Source: Rubrolithibacter sp043763625 (GTDB lineage Bacteria > Bacteroidota > Bacteroidia > Sphingobacteriales > Sphingobacteriaceae). Taken from it: DNA of 51,793 bases. A program made the position numbers and the translations under genes. Each line of letters starts with the position of its first letter. Position 1 is the first letter of the stretch. The stretch is taken from assembly GCA_043763625.1 (NCBI GenBank), contig JAYULL010000079.1, forward strand, positions 1 to 51,793. Direction: 5' to 3'. This document shows positions 1-9,472 of the stretch, piece by piece. The notes under the pieces are model-generated. The model was not told the DNA's origin and made no database searches. It worked only from the letters and a program-made list of their open reading frames with translations.

Positions 1-1833
1 GATAATGTGCGGCCTGTGCCGATTAAAGCGAAATTCGGCAGCGGTTTGCGTTTAAACGGGGATATGAGTATCAATTTTAATGAACACCTGAATTTCGAAA
101 AGAATCAGCCGTTCAGTTTGAGTTTATGGGTAAACATTTTAAAGAAAGCTGAAAAGGGACCGATCTTCAGTCGTACTAACGGCGAATTAGATAATTGGAG
201 AGGTTATACATGTGATCTAAACAAAGACGGGACACTAACTATCAAATTTACACACGTTTACCCTGCAAACGGGATAGTCCTAAATTCAGTTAATAAGTTT
301 CCTTACCAAAAATGGACCCATTTGGCCCTAACTTATGACGGCAGCAGTAAAGCTTCAGGAATAAAGGTTTTTATTAATGGAAAAGCATTTCCGCTTAAAG
401 TTGAAACAGATAATCTGAATCAAAGCTTAATGAATGCTAAAGACGGAGCAAATTGGGGAGTTCAGCCGTTCCGATTGGGGCAATCAGGTAATAAAACAAT
501 GTCAAATGTAGCTTATGATGACTTTAAAGCTTTTAAGCGAGAATTATCAGTCCTCGAGGTCAATCAGCTTGCAGGTAAAGACAGATTGATTTCTAAATTC
601 TTATCAATTCCTAACGCCGGACTATCCGGCACCGCTAAAAAACTAGTTTTCGAATATTATTTAAAGGCAGTCGATAGGCAATATGAACAGGTTTTACAGA
701 AATTGGCGGAGGTACGTAAAAAAGAAACGGATACACTAACGAATCAGGAAGAGGTGATGACTTATAAAGAATTAAAAAGGCCTCGACCTTCATTTATTTT
801 AAATAGAGGTGTGTATGATGCGCCGAAAGAGCGAGTTTATCCCAATACTCCTGAGTCCATGTTTCCGTTTCCTAAAGATTTTCCAAGAAACAGGTTGGGT
901 TTAGCAAAGTGGCTGACAGATGAGAAGCAACCTTTATTTTCCAGAGTAATGGTCAACAGATTTTGGCAGCAATGCTTCGGTCAAGGTTTAGTTAAAACAG
1001 CTGAGGATTTTGGTAATCAAGGTAATCTTCCTACTCATCCCGAACTTTTGGATTGGCTTGCTTATACTTTCAGAACAAAAGGGTGGAATGTTAAAGAACT
1101 GATGAAAACTATTGTCACGTCGGCAACTTATCGTCAATCTTCAATTCCTACTTTAGTCAATAAAGAAAAAGATCCCGATAATATTTTGTTAACACGGGCT
1201 TCTTCATACCGTATGTCGGCGGAAATGGTAAGAGATAATGCACTACGTTCAAGCGGACTTTTAGTTGAGAAGGTAGGAGGGAAAAGCGCATACCCGTATC
1301 AGCCTGCCGGTTTATGGGAAGCCTTAGCAACACGCAATGTTACCTCTTATCCTCAAAGTCATGGAGAAGGCTTATACCGACGCAGCTTATATACCGTCTG
1401 GAAAAGAAGTTCGCCTCATCCGGCAATGATTAATTTTGACGTTCCGGATCGCTATGCTTGTACCGTAAGAAGGCAAAAAACAAGCACACCTTTGCAATCA
1501 TTAGTTTTATTAAATGATGTTCAGTATGTAGAAGCTGCCAGAGTTTTAGCCGAAAAGATGATTAAGAGAGGCGGTGAGACTACAGAAGGAAGGTTGACTT
1601 ACGGATTTCGAGCTTTAACAAGTCGACACCCTCGAAAAGAAGAAATAAAAATTTTGTTGAGTTTATATAACGAACAGTACGCAGATTATAGTAAGAATCC
1701 CGGAAAGGCTGAACAATTATTAAAAGAGGGTGAATATCCCGTTGACACAAGTTTGAACAAGGTAGAACTTGCAAGCTGCGCAATAGTTGCAAGCGCATTA
1801 ATGAATTTCGACGAATTTATAATCAAACGATAA
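1..1833 (+). CDS. PSD1/DUF1553 protein with LamG-like domain, 5'-truncated by window edge
   Basis: The frame is open from base 1 (Asp-Asn-Val...), so the N-terminus lies outside the window. Residues about 10-190 resemble a LamG/concanavalin-like jelly roll (SLSLWVN, WTHLALTYDG, KVFINGK). Residues about 260-600 match the DUF1553/PSD1 family of planctomycete-type surface proteins (NRLGLAKWLTD, MVNRFWQQCFGQGLVKT, THPELLDWLA, ATYRQSS). Family members usually also have an N-terminal cytochrome-like CxxCH domain and DUF1549; those would be upstream and cannot be checked. It ends 11 bases before the DUF1501 gene, consistent with an operon. A role in extracytoplasmic oxidation or polymer breakdown is only inferred from the family's usual partners. 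The family call is firm; the substrate is unknown. Confidence 0.85.
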   Translation, partial: DNVRPVPIKAKFGSGLRLNGDMSINFNEHLNFEKNQPFSLSLWVNILKKAEKGPIFSRTNGELDNWRGYTCDLNKDGTLTIKFTHVYPANGIVLNSVNKFPYQKWTHLALTYDGSSKASGIKVFINGKAFPLKVETDNLNQSLMNAKDGANWGVQPFRLGQSGNKTMSNVAYDDFKAFKRELSVLEVNQLAGKDRLISKFLSIPNAGLSGTAKKLVFEYYLKAVDRQYEQVLQKLAEVRKKETDTLTNQEEVMTYKELKRPRPSFILNRGVYDAPKERVYPNTPESMFPFPKDFPRNRLGLAKWLTDEKQPLFSRVMVNRFWQQCFGQGLVKTAEDFGNQGNLPTHPELLDWLAYTFRTKGWNVKELMKTIVTSATYRQSSIPTLVNKEKDPDNILLTRASSYRMSAEMVRDNALRSSGLLVEKVGGKSAYPYQPAGLWEALATRNVTSYPQSHGEGLYRRSLYTVWKRSSPHPAMINFDVPDRYACTVRRQKTSTPLQSLVLLNDVQYVEAARVLAEKMIKRGGETTEGRLTYGFRALTSRHPRKEEIKILLSLYNEQYADYSKNPGKAEQLLKEGEYPVDTSLNKVELASCAIVASALMNFDEFIIKR

Positions 1834-1844
1834 AAAAATCAGCT

Positions 1845-3293
1845 ATGTACCACTCACACGAAGAAGAGATAGCATTTCAAATGAGCCGTCGAGACTTTTT
1901 AACTCGGGCAAGTCTTGCGGGGGTTGGGTTAGCGGCTTTATCTTCCATGCTTCCCACAGAGCTTTTCGCCGATGATGTTAATCCAAAGCCTGTATTGCCG
2001 CATTTTGCACCCAAGGCTAAGAGAATAATTTATCTGTTTCAAAGTGGAGGACCGTCGCAACTTGAGTTGTTTGACTATAAACCGAAATTGAAGGAGATGT
2101 TCGGTAAAGAATTGCCGTCGTCTATCAGAGGTACTCAGCGCCTTACCGGAATGACTTCCAATCAAAAGTCATTTCCCTTGGCAATGGGAAATTTTAATTT
2201 TCAACAACACGGAAAAAGCAGGGCTTGGGTATCTGATCTTTTGCCTCATACAGCTAAAGTTGTAGATGAATTGTGTTTCATCAAATCGATGTACACCGAA
2301 GCAATAAACCATGATCCTGCAGTTACTTTTTTTCAAACCGGAAGTCAACAAGCAGGGCGGCCAAGTATAGGTTCATGGTTAAGTTACGGGTTAGGAAGCG
2401 AGAACAAAAATCTTCCGTCATTTGTAGTTTTGCTATCACGGGAGCGTCAAGGAGATCAGCCTCTTTATGCCAAATTGTGGGGAAACGGATTTTTGCCATC
2501 AGAACATCAGGGTGTTATTTTTCGTTCGGGAGAAAATCCGGTTTACTACTTAAATAATCCGGGGGGAATTGACAAATCAACACGAAGAAGAGTGTTGGAT
2601 AAGTTGGCGGAGCTCAGTCATCTCCAATATAAGAATGTGCTGGACGAAGAAATTAATTCTCGTGTTGCCCAATACGAAATGGCCTATCGTATGCAATCTT
2701 CGGTACCGGAAACGTTAGATGTGAGCAAAGAGCCGGAGTACATTTACAATATGTACGGCGAAGAATCAAAAAAGCCGGGAACTTTTGCTGCCAATTGCCT
2801 TCTTGCCCGAAGGTTGATCGAAAAGGATGTACGGTTCGTACAACTTTATCATCAAGGATGGGATCAACACGGAAATCTCCCTAACGATATAAAGATTATG
2901 GCAAAGTCTGTAGATCAGGCTTCTGCAGCCTTAGTACAGGATTTAAAACAACGCGGTTTGCTCGACGAAACTTTAGTTATTTGGGGCGGGGAATTTGGTA
3001 GAACTAATTACTCACAAGGTAGATTGGCAATCGACAACTACGGAAGGGATCACCATCCTCGTTGCTTTACAATATTTATGGCAGGAGCCGGTATTAAGAA
3101 AGGAATGACCTACGGTGAAACCGACGAATTTGGATACAATATTGTAAAAAACCCTGTTCACGTACACGATTTTCAAGCTACGGTTCTTCATCTGTTGGGT
3201 ATTGACCATGAGAAGCTTATATTTAAGAGCCAAGGACGACGGTATAGATTAACCGATGTTGCCGGAAAAGTAGTAAAAGGTATTCTTGCGTAA
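1845..3293 (+). CDS. DUF1501 family protein with Tat signal
   Basis: This is a 482-aa DUF1501 (sulfatase/alkaline-phosphatase-like fold) protein. A twin-arginine signal is visible at residues 14-42: SRRDFL followed by a hydrophobic stretch ending LPTELFA. That implies folded export, perhaps with a bound metal. Characteristic segments are YLFQSGGPSQLELFDYKP, FIKSMYTEAINHDPA, QLYHQGWDQHGNLP, VIWGGEFGRT and GRDHHPRCF; the His/Asp residues in the last ones resemble metal-binding positions of the alkaline phosphatase superfamily. The length is normal for the family. It lies 11 bases downstream of the DUF1553 gene, the usual order. The catalytic activity of DUF1501 proteins is not established. Confidence 0.88.
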   Translation: MYHSHEEEIAFQMSRRDFLTRASLAGVGLAALSSMLPTELFADDVNPKPVLPHFAPKAKRIIYLFQSGGPSQLELFDYKPKLKEMFGKELPSSIRGTQRLTGMTSNQKSFPLAMGNFNFQQHGKSRAWVSDLLPHTAKVVDELCFIKSMYTEAINHDPAVTFFQTGSQQAGRPSIGSWLSYGLGSENKNLPSFVVLLSRERQGDQPLYAKLWGNGFLPSEHQGVIFRSGENPVYYLNNPGGIDKSTRRRVLDKLAELSHLQYKNVLDEEINSRVAQYEMAYRMQSSVPETLDVSKEPEYIYNMYGEESKKPGTFAANCLLARRLIEKDVRFVQLYHQGWDQHGNLPNDIKIMAKSVDQASAALVQDLKQRGLLDETLVIWGGEFGRTNYSQGRLAIDNYGRDHHPRCFTIFMAGAGIKKGMTYGETDEFGYNIVKNPVHVHDFQATVLHLLGIDHEKLIFKSQGRRYRLTDVAGKVVKGILA

Positions 3294-3355
3294 TCAATAT
3301 AATTAATCGGCACACAATTCGCATCTGCTTTTGGTAATATTAACGCTCTCAGCTT

Positions 3356-3685
3356 ATGTACTTAAGTTTACGAAAAAAAGTAGAAGCCATTGCGACAGCT
3401 AACGACATCACGTTTAAGGAACTCGCAGAATTAATAGATTTAGACGAGCTTACTTTACTCTATTATTTGGAGGATGGTAACGAGTTGCCGGTAATTCATC
3501 TTGCTAAAATGAGTCAAGTGCTTAATTTTAATTTCTTTTCTATGTTCAAGTTTGATCCTGAACGAGGAATTATAGATGTTATCGAACAAACTGAAAATGT
3601 GTTTCCCCCATATACAGACTCTGATGCGGAGCACCTGCATGGCCTTCTAAGCTGTCTTGAAGACCAAAGCAGTAGTAACATTTAA
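3356..3685 (+). CDS. Small XRE-like helix-turn-helix protein
   Basis: This 109-aa protein has an N-terminal half (residues about 5-65) that reads as a degenerate XRE-type helix-turn-helix: an ITFKELAELIDLDELTLLYYLEDG helix pair, followed by HLAKMSQVLNFNFFSMF, which resembles the last helix of HTH_3 domains. The C-terminal 40 residues are acidic and unassigned. It follows the DUF1501 gene after 62 bases and is followed by a good intrinsic terminator, so it may be the last gene of that transcript or an independent regulator. The target is unknown. No partner toxin or phage gene is adjacent. Confidence 0.6.
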   Translation: MYLSLRKKVEAIATANDITFKELAELIDLDELTLLYYLEDGNELPVIHLAKMSQVLNFNFFSMFKFDPERGIIDVIEQTENVFPPYTDSDAEHLHGLLSCLEDQSSSNI

Positions 3686-4000
3686 GCCGAATACTACAAC
3701 ACTCAAATAAGTTTTATTATGAGAAGAGAGAGATAGAGAAATCTGTTTCTCTTTTTGTTTTTTTAACCAAAGGTGATAGTGCTTCTTGGAGCTAAACTAC
3801 TTCTATAATACGCCTCATTGCCAATAAAACTAAACAAATCAAATTACCTGCCGAACCCAAGGTAAAAATAAAGTAAACCTTGTATCAAGGAAGAGAATGG
3901 ATAGAGACTGAATTACCCAATAATTGGATATTAATTGAAAAAATAGGGTATTCGCAAATGTCTTTTTAGAAAGAGAGCGTCGGCGACCACCGGTACAACT
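3686..4000. other. 315-bp intergenic region between convergent genes
   Basis: Apart from the terminator at 3735-3764, it holds a 29-codon plus-strand frame (TTG at 3880, stop at 3967-3969) that reads protein-like (YQGREWIETELPNNW) but has no ATG. An in-frame stop lies directly upstream at 3874. It may be a gene remnant. No RNA gene is recognised. Confidence 0.4.
3735..3764 (+). terminator. Intrinsic terminator after the HTH gene
   Basis: A perfect 7-bp stem AGAGAAA / TTTCTCT with a 4-base loop (TCTG) is followed by TTTTGTTTTTTT. It lies 50 bases after the HTH stop codon. Confidence 0.75.
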
Positions 4001-5023
4001 TTAATAAAAGTCATAACATTTTTTGCCGGAATAGGGGCTGAAATCTGATCCGCTGTTTGGAAAAGTGTGTTCGTATCCAACGCTTACCTCTGATGTTCCT
4101 CCCGTATTAGAGTAGTTAATCTTTGAAACTGTGGCATCATGACTTAAGCCGATTCGCAGTTTGTTGACTTTGCGGTTAGAATTAATAATATCGAAAATAA
4201 ACGATAAGACAAATGCATCTCCACCGGTAGTATTAGATCGATACCACAACCCTAAATTTATGTTTCGATATTTGTACTGCATGCCCGCACTGTAAGATTT
4301 CACTTTTGCCTGGTCATAGTAAACTACTGAGGGAATTAGGTACGAACCGTATTCATCATCAGGATTGAAGCGATTGAAGGCAAAACGATAACTGGCATGG
4401 GCTATTGTTCGAATCGGAAGGCGTACTGTGCTTCCGGTAAGCGATTCATCCGGTGTATTTAAATGCATCAGAGATGCTCCAAGCATAAAATCCTTTAGCA
4501 CAAAATTGGCTCCGGCTCCGGCATCAAAAAAGTTTATGCCGCGGTTAAATTTAGAAGCTTCGCTTGGAGTTCCGGAATAACCGGTACCGGGATCCAATTG
4601 ATCAGAAAAAACGAGTTTGCTAAAATCAACCCGGGAATTTGTCATGCCGGCAACCAAACCGAATGAAGCAGTAAAATTTTCTCCGCCGACACTATAAGAG
4701 TAAAGCAAGCCTACATGGTTTTTCTGAAGATAAGCTGTGCCTTCGTTAGATCGATTGAAAATTACACCTATTCCTCCGCCGAAACTCGGAATTTGATAGT
4801 CTAACGAACCGGATATATATTGTAATGAACCGGGAACCGATGACCATTGATTTCTATAAATCATATTAAAGCGAATGTCGCCTCTAAATTGACCCGTTAG
4901 AGCCGGATTTAAATATAAAGGGGAACTGAAAAATTGTGAATAGATGTGATCTTGGGCTTTTGTGGTTATTGCAGAAAAGCTTACGGCGATCCAAATAAAA
5001 TGTTTAAATAATCCTTTTATCAC
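4001..5023 (-). CDS. PorP/SprF family type IX secretion outer membrane protein
   Basis: This is a 340-aa PorP/SprF family protein, predicted to be an outer membrane beta-barrel that supports secretion or anchoring of a partner T9SS cargo. After a signal peptide ending ITTKAQ it has the family start DHIYSQFFSSPLYLNPALTG, followed by IRFNMIYRNQW and repeated barrel strands. The start chosen is GTG at 5023: the reading MIKGLFKHF gives a clean signal peptide, whereas a longer frame would run well into the upstream gene. This GTG overlaps the TGA of the upstream cargo gene (GTGA), indicating translational coupling. Such cargo-SprF pairs are common in Bacteroidota (for example sprB-sprF). Confidence 0.9.
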   Translation of the reverse strand: MIKGLFKHFIWIAVSFSAITTKAQDHIYSQFFSSPLYLNPALTGQFRGDIRFNMIYRNQWSSVPGSLQYISGSLDYQIPSFGGGIGVIFNRSNEGTAYLQKNHVGLLYSYSVGGENFTASFGLVAGMTNSRVDFSKLVFSDQLDPGTGYSGTPSEASKFNRGINFFDAGAGANFVLKDFMLGASLMHLNTPDESLTGSTVRLPIRTIAHASYRFAFNRFNPDDEYGSYLIPSVVYYDQAKVKSYSAGMQYKYRNINLGLWYRSNTTGGDAFVLSFIFDIINSNRKVNKLRIGLSHDATVSKINYSNTGGTSEVSVGYEHTFPNSGSDFSPYSGKKCYDFY

Positions 5024-8000
5024 CGTATTAGATTGATGGTGCCGACATGCTTTGGCGCGGAGTTGTTGTACGAAGTCCCCGGCCAAACTGTTCCGTTTTT
5101 ATATTTTGCTTTAATTTCCCAAAAATATACTCCTTGTGGGACATCCAGGCCCTTCAGCTTTCCGTTCCATCCGGCTGCCGGCGACCCGTCCGGATTAAGC
5201 TCTGCCGTTTCCCAAATTGTTTCTCCCCATTTATTAAATATTCGCATGCGCCATTCGCTTAATCCAAAGCCTTTGGCCGCAAATGTTCGCAATTCTTCTA
5301 CTTCGCTGTTGGGCATAAAAGCATTTGGAACAAATAAAGATCCTTTCTTTGCATCAATAATAACATTTAAAGGATTTGTGGCGGTTTCTGTACATCCCGA
5401 ATAAGAAGTAACAGTAAGAGTTACATTATAATCACCCGCTGTAAGATAAGAATGTAAGGGGTTACGAGAGTTAACAGGTGCAGATCCGTCGCCGAAGTCC
5501 CACTGCCAAGCTTTTACATCGCCCTCTGTGGCATCCTCAAAAACGTATTTATAACTTGAACTCTTGATTGGTTCAGCCGTAAATTTAGGTGCCGGCGGTA
5601 AGCTTACTTTTATAAAATCTCGTATTTCATAAATGTCAGAACAACCGCTGGTCGTAAAGGCTATAAGCTTTACAGAATAAGGTTTTTCTCGAGCTTTATA
5701 AGTATGATTAACGTTTGCGCCGGCGCAAATACAAGAGTCGCCGTCTCCAAAAAACCAAAGGTATCGAACCGCTCCTTTTGTAAGATTTTTGAAATTTACA
5801 GTCAAAGAGTTACAGCCTTCTGATGTATCAGCATCAAATTTTACGTCTAATGCTTTTCCTATAACAGTTATAGGAATCAACGTAGGCGCATTTGCGCCGC
5901 AGGTACCACTTGTTATTTCCAAGCTGATATTGTAAGTGGTATCATTCCCCGTTTTGCTTCGTTCGAAATAAACCGCTGCGGGGTTTTGTTTTTCCGAAGT
6001 AAGATCCTTCCCGAAATTCCATTTAAAGCTATAAGACGAAGCGCTTTCTGTTGTATTTGTAAAAGTTACTTTTACCGGACCTGAAGTGCAAGCCTCGGTT
6101 TGGTAGATAAACTTCACTGTAGGATTAGAGAGCGTTTCGAAGGTTTTAGAGAATTTAAGCACTCCGCATTGACTTATTTTGCTGCTTACTTCTAATGCTA
6201 TTTCTACTTGAGAACCCGGGGTAGAAATATTGAATCCCGGGAAAGTTTTTCCGGCCCCGATATTAACTCCGTTTGCAAACCAAGTATAAGTATCATTGTC
6301 AGAAGCGACATCAGCTATGATATCCGCCGATTGCAAAGAAAATGGAGCGCACGATTTACCGGAAGCCGTGGAGGTAAATCTTGCTATACTGTTACTGATA
6401 GTAAGATCAATCTGATCTTCAACAATATTACAAGGAGCGGGACTTGCGGTATTTACGGAAAGGGTTAGCGTGACTTTCGTTCCTAATTCATTTGCAGCAG
6501 GCGTATAAGTAGTAATTAGCGAGGTAGAGTTAGAAAAACTTCCTGCACCGCCTTTCCATAGTAAAGAAGTATACGTTCCGGAAATCGTTCCTATTAAACT
6601 AATAGGAGTGTTGGAGCATGCAATCTGATCCGTACCGGCATTTAGCTTTGGTGAATCGTAAAAAGTTATTTTCTTTTCAATGCTTTTAGTACCGCAACTG
6701 TTAGTATAGGTTATTTTAACTTTGTATTCTTTAAATTCCTTGAATAAAATAGTAGGCTCTTTTGAAGCATCACTGCCTGTTTTAAAGGAAAAGCTTCCGC
6801 CTGAAACTTCCCATTTATAAATTGGAGCTTCATCAAAAGTTTCTGAAAATGCAGTTTTGGCGTTGCCGGAAAGGGTATTAAAGTCAATGCTTATATCTTT
6901 ACCGCAAAAAGCCGTTTGCCAAGTTTCCGATATCGCCGGCATATCATTTACTACGACTTCGATTTCTTTCTTTTCAGGAAGACAGCCGGATTGAATTGTC
7001 AAGGCAATTTTATACTTACCCGCTGCGGTAAATTTAAACTGAGGTTCTTTGCTCGTTGCACTTGTTGCGTTAACAAAATCCACACTTCCGGGGCCGTCTA
7101 TTGTCCAAGAGTAGTCGTACGTGTTAGCAGCATCAGCACTTGTGTCAAATGTAGATTTATCTTTTACTTTTACAATCTCAGCCTCATTTAGGCAAAATCG
7201 ACTTTTATTATTTACCAAGTCGAAATCCGCCTTGGGGGGAGCTTGAATATATATTTTTGTCTTTTTATTCGAAGGTTTTTCGCAGGTGATATTACTTGCG
7301 AGTTCTAATTCTATTTCGTGCCATCCTGTAGTGGAAAAAGTAAACGAAGGACTTAAACTGAAAGCCACACTGCTGAGTTTTAAAACACCGTCCACATACC
7401 AGTTGTATTGACTTAGATTATCACACCTGGACACGCCTGAATTGGGGATATCAGCTATAGAGATATTAGTAAATTTTACAGGAACATTTACGCAACCTTT
7501 TGAAGGTCCGGTAAAATCATTTTCAGGTTTTCGCAAAACCGTGGCATAAGCAGAAAGTCCGTTACCCAATTTCTGACACCACGCATTACTCAAAAGCAGG
7601 TCGACTGTAAAAGAATTTGGACGTTGATTTGCTCCGCTCCCCGCTCTCCCGCAAGATGAAACAGTATAGGTATGGTTTACAACTCCCGTTATTGTCTTTA
7701 ATTTGTTTATGGAATAAAAATTTCTGCTTGTCGGACCGCCCTCCCCCCAGTCTACTCTATAAACGTTTCCGGGAAAGTTTTTAGTTATAGCATTTAAATC
7801 AATTCCGAAATCTAAAGTAAACGGTAAACAAAGAACCGGGGTGGTACTGGTTGTTAAATTAACCTTTACTTGGTTGTTAACTAAAAAATAGGCTTTTGTT
7901 CCCAGCAGTCCGTCGGTGCTTTTTGCTTTTACGAAAATAGTATAGTGTGTTAAATCCGCAGCAAAAGGGGTATTTAATGGAAGCGGGTTCACTGCATTTG

Positions 8001-8652
8001 TTGCGTCGAACCCATTTATAATTGATGTTGTCACTGAAGCATCAGGAATTGTAATCAGAGGTGAATTGCCGATTTGAGTTGTAGAACTGTTTGTAAATGT
8101 AAAGTTGATTTTGTCAATCCCGGTACAATAGCCAAAGGTTTTGGTTTTATATTGCGAGTTTAAAGTTTGTTCAACAGGCGAGCTGATATCGGGAAGAACA
8201 GCGGCAAGCGGAGAATTCGCGGGACCCGATTTAACCTCTATAATAGTAGGGGTTGCGGGAGTGTAATCTTTTGTGGTAGGATCGGCTGCGTTTCCTGTAT
8301 TAAAAAGGGTAACCCGTACCATAAATTTATATTGCTTTACCGCGGTTACGCTCCCCGGTAGTATACCGTTGATAAACGTTGTGTAATGACCTATATATTC
8401 ACCTATCGGCTTACCTCCGTTAGCGAAACTGCCTGTGGCGGCATCTAAAAGATAAAGTTGAAATTTATTGGATTGAGGATCAATTGTACCCGAAGGATCA
8501 TTTACAGTAATGGGAACTGCAATACTTGAGTTTTGGGCGTAAGGTCCGGGATCCACATTGCCGAACGTAATAGTCGGTACTTGACCAAATGCCGTAGAAA
8601 AGATTAATACGCAAAAAAAAGTGAACGAAATTTTTTGTAAAATCTTAACCAT
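5020..8652 (-). CDS. Large secreted PKD-repeat protein with T9SS type B C-terminal domain
   Basis: This 1210-aa protein has a signal peptide (residues 1-23, ending TAFG) and multiple PKD/Ig-like beta domains. The clearest are near the C-terminus, where FFGDGDSCICAG and WDFGDGSAPVNSRNPLHSY are PKD signatures. The last 95 residues match the gliding motility-associated (CHU_C, type B) sorting domain: LFVPNAFMPNSE, RIFNKWGETIWET and QGVYFWEIKAKYKNG. It is therefore predicted to cross the outer membrane by the type IX system and stay at the surface. Cysteine pairs in many domains suggest disulfides. The function may be adhesion or matrix formation. Its stop overlaps the start of the SprF-like gene. 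Confidence 0.88.
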   Translation of the reverse strand: MVKILQKISFTFFCVLIFSTAFGQVPTITFGNVDPGPYAQNSSIAVPITVNDPSGTIDPQSNKFQLYLLDAATGSFANGGKPIGEYIGHYTTFINGILPGSVTAVKQYKFMVRVTLFNTGNAADPTTKDYTPATPTIIEVKSGPANSPLAAVLPDISSPVEQTLNSQYKTKTFGYCTGIDKINFTFTNSSTTQIGNSPLITIPDASVTTSIINGFDATNAVNPLPLNTPFAADLTHYTIFVKAKSTDGLLGTKAYFLVNNQVKVNLTTSTTPVLCLPFTLDFGIDLNAITKNFPGNVYRVDWGEGGPTSRNFYSINKLKTITGVVNHTYTVSSCGRAGSGANQRPNSFTVDLLLSNAWCQKLGNGLSAYATVLRKPENDFTGPSKGCVNVPVKFTNISIADIPNSGVSRCDNLSQYNWYVDGVLKLSSVAFSLSPSFTFSTTGWHEIELELASNITCEKPSNKKTKIYIQAPPKADFDLVNNKSRFCLNEAEIVKVKDKSTFDTSADAANTYDYSWTIDGPGSVDFVNATSATSKEPQFKFTAAGKYKIALTIQSGCLPEKKEIEVVVNDMPAISETWQTAFCGKDISIDFNTLSGNAKTAFSETFDEAPIYKWEVSGGSFSFKTGSDASKEPTILFKEFKEYKVKITYTNSCGTKSIEKKITFYDSPKLNAGTDQIACSNTPISLIGTISGTYTSLLWKGGAGSFSNSTSLITTYTPAANELGTKVTLTLSVNTASPAPCNIVEDQIDLTISNSIARFTSTASGKSCAPFSLQSADIIADVASDNDTYTWFANGVNIGAGKTFPGFNISTPGSQVEIALEVSSKISQCGVLKFSKTFETLSNPTVKFIYQTEACTSGPVKVTFTNTTESASSYSFKWNFGKDLTSEKQNPAAVYFERSKTGNDTTYNISLEITSGTCGANAPTLIPITVIGKALDVKFDADTSEGCNSLTVNFKNLTKGAVRYLWFFGDGDSCICAGANVNHTYKAREKPYSVKLIAFTTSGCSDIYEIRDFIKVSLPPAPKFTAEPIKSSSYKYVFEDATEGDVKAWQWDFGDGSAPVNSRNPLHSYLTAGDYNVTLTVTSYSGCTETATNPLNVIIDAKKGSLFVPNAFMPNSEVEELRTFAAKGFGLSEWRMRIFNKWGETIWETAELNPDGSPAAGWNGKLKGLDVPQGVYFWEIKAKYKNGTVWPGTSYNNSAPKHVGTINLIR

Positions 8653-9072
8653 TAATAATTACCTTAAATAACCCGAAGGCTAATCAGTACACATGCAGAA
8701 AGTATGCCTTATACGGAAACTACTATAGCTTAGTTATAAATAAAGATTTTTAAGACTTAAGCAAAAAAGGCTGTGCAATAAATGAAGAATATGAGAAATA
8801 TCTTTCTCATATTTTATGATATCGGTTATTTATAGCAGACTAATTCATTCAAGATAGTTAGATAGGAGATGAGGTACATTATATTAGAGCGCTCATTTGT
8901 TTCTATAGCCCTAAAAGCTGCCCGACATTTTATATTTTAAAGCTGGTTAGATTCGTGCAGAAGAAAATTTTTCACCTACTATACTAAGTTCATTCTGCCA
9001 AGTACAGCATGAGTAGCAACTTTGAAAGCAAACTCTTCGGGAAATTGATTTAATTCAGTTAATACCGTTATA
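8653..9072. other. 420-bp intergenic region upstream of the PKD protein gene
   Basis: No coding frame is convincing. It contains the perfect hairpin at 8788-8813 and otherwise AT-rich sequence. The promoter of the minus-strand PKD/SprF operon should lie near 8653-8750, but no TAnnTTTG box is evident. Confidence 0.4.
8788..8813 (-). terminator. Perfect 11-bp hairpin, possible terminator downstream of mgsA
   Basis: AATATGAGAAA and TTTCTCATATT pair perfectly around a 4-base loop (TATC). On the minus strand it is followed by TTCTTCATTTATT, a broken T tract. It lies 260 bases past the mgsA stop. It may instead be an mRNA 3' or 5' stabilising hairpin. Confidence 0.4.
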
Positions 9073-9459
9073 TCAAGGTTGCAGCAGTTCCGGAGCCATG
9101 CCTAATAACAAATAGGTAGCTGTGGCCAAGTTGGTGGCAAGCGGAACATCATGGACATCGCATATTCGCAGTAACATTTGCACATCGGGTTCGTGAGGAT
9201 GTTTACCGAGCGGATCTCTGAAAAATATAATAGCTTTCAGCAGCCCTTCTGCGGCCATTGCAGCGATTTGAGCATCACCTCCTTGCGGGCCACTTAGTTT
9301 AGCCGTAACATTTAAGCCGGTACGGGCAATATGCGACGCGGTAGTTCCCGTTGCAACTAAATCTGTATGTTTAAGTATGTCGTAATGATCTTTAACAAAG
9401 GCCACCATTTCGGCCTTCCGACCGTCGTGAGCTATTAAAGCAATAATATTTGTTTGCAT
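9073..9459 (-). CDS. mgsA: Methylglyoxal synthase
   Basis: This 128-aa protein is a methylglyoxal synthase, converting dihydroxyacetone phosphate to methylglyoxal plus phosphate in the cytosol as an overflow bypass of lower glycolysis. Recognisable residues are the N-terminal LIAHDGRK, ATGTTA (phosphate binding), GPQGGDAQIA with Asp62 at the catalytic aspartate position, and FFRDPLGKHPHEPDV with Asp82, His89 and Asp92. These correspond in spacing to Asp71, Asp91, His98 and Asp101 of the E. coli enzyme. It is shorter than the roughly 150-aa E. coli enzyme at both ends, but the core is intact. It starts 13 bases after the SpmA/B-like gene, so the two are probably cotranscribed. Confidence 0.93.
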   Translation of the reverse strand: MQTNIIALIAHDGRKAEMVAFVKDHYDILKHTDLVATGTTASHIARTGLNVTAKLSGPQGGDAQIAAMAAEGLLKAIIFFRDPLGKHPHEPDVQMLLRICDVHDVPLATNLATATYLLLGMAPELLQP

Positions 9460-9472
9460 TGTATAAAGGTAT

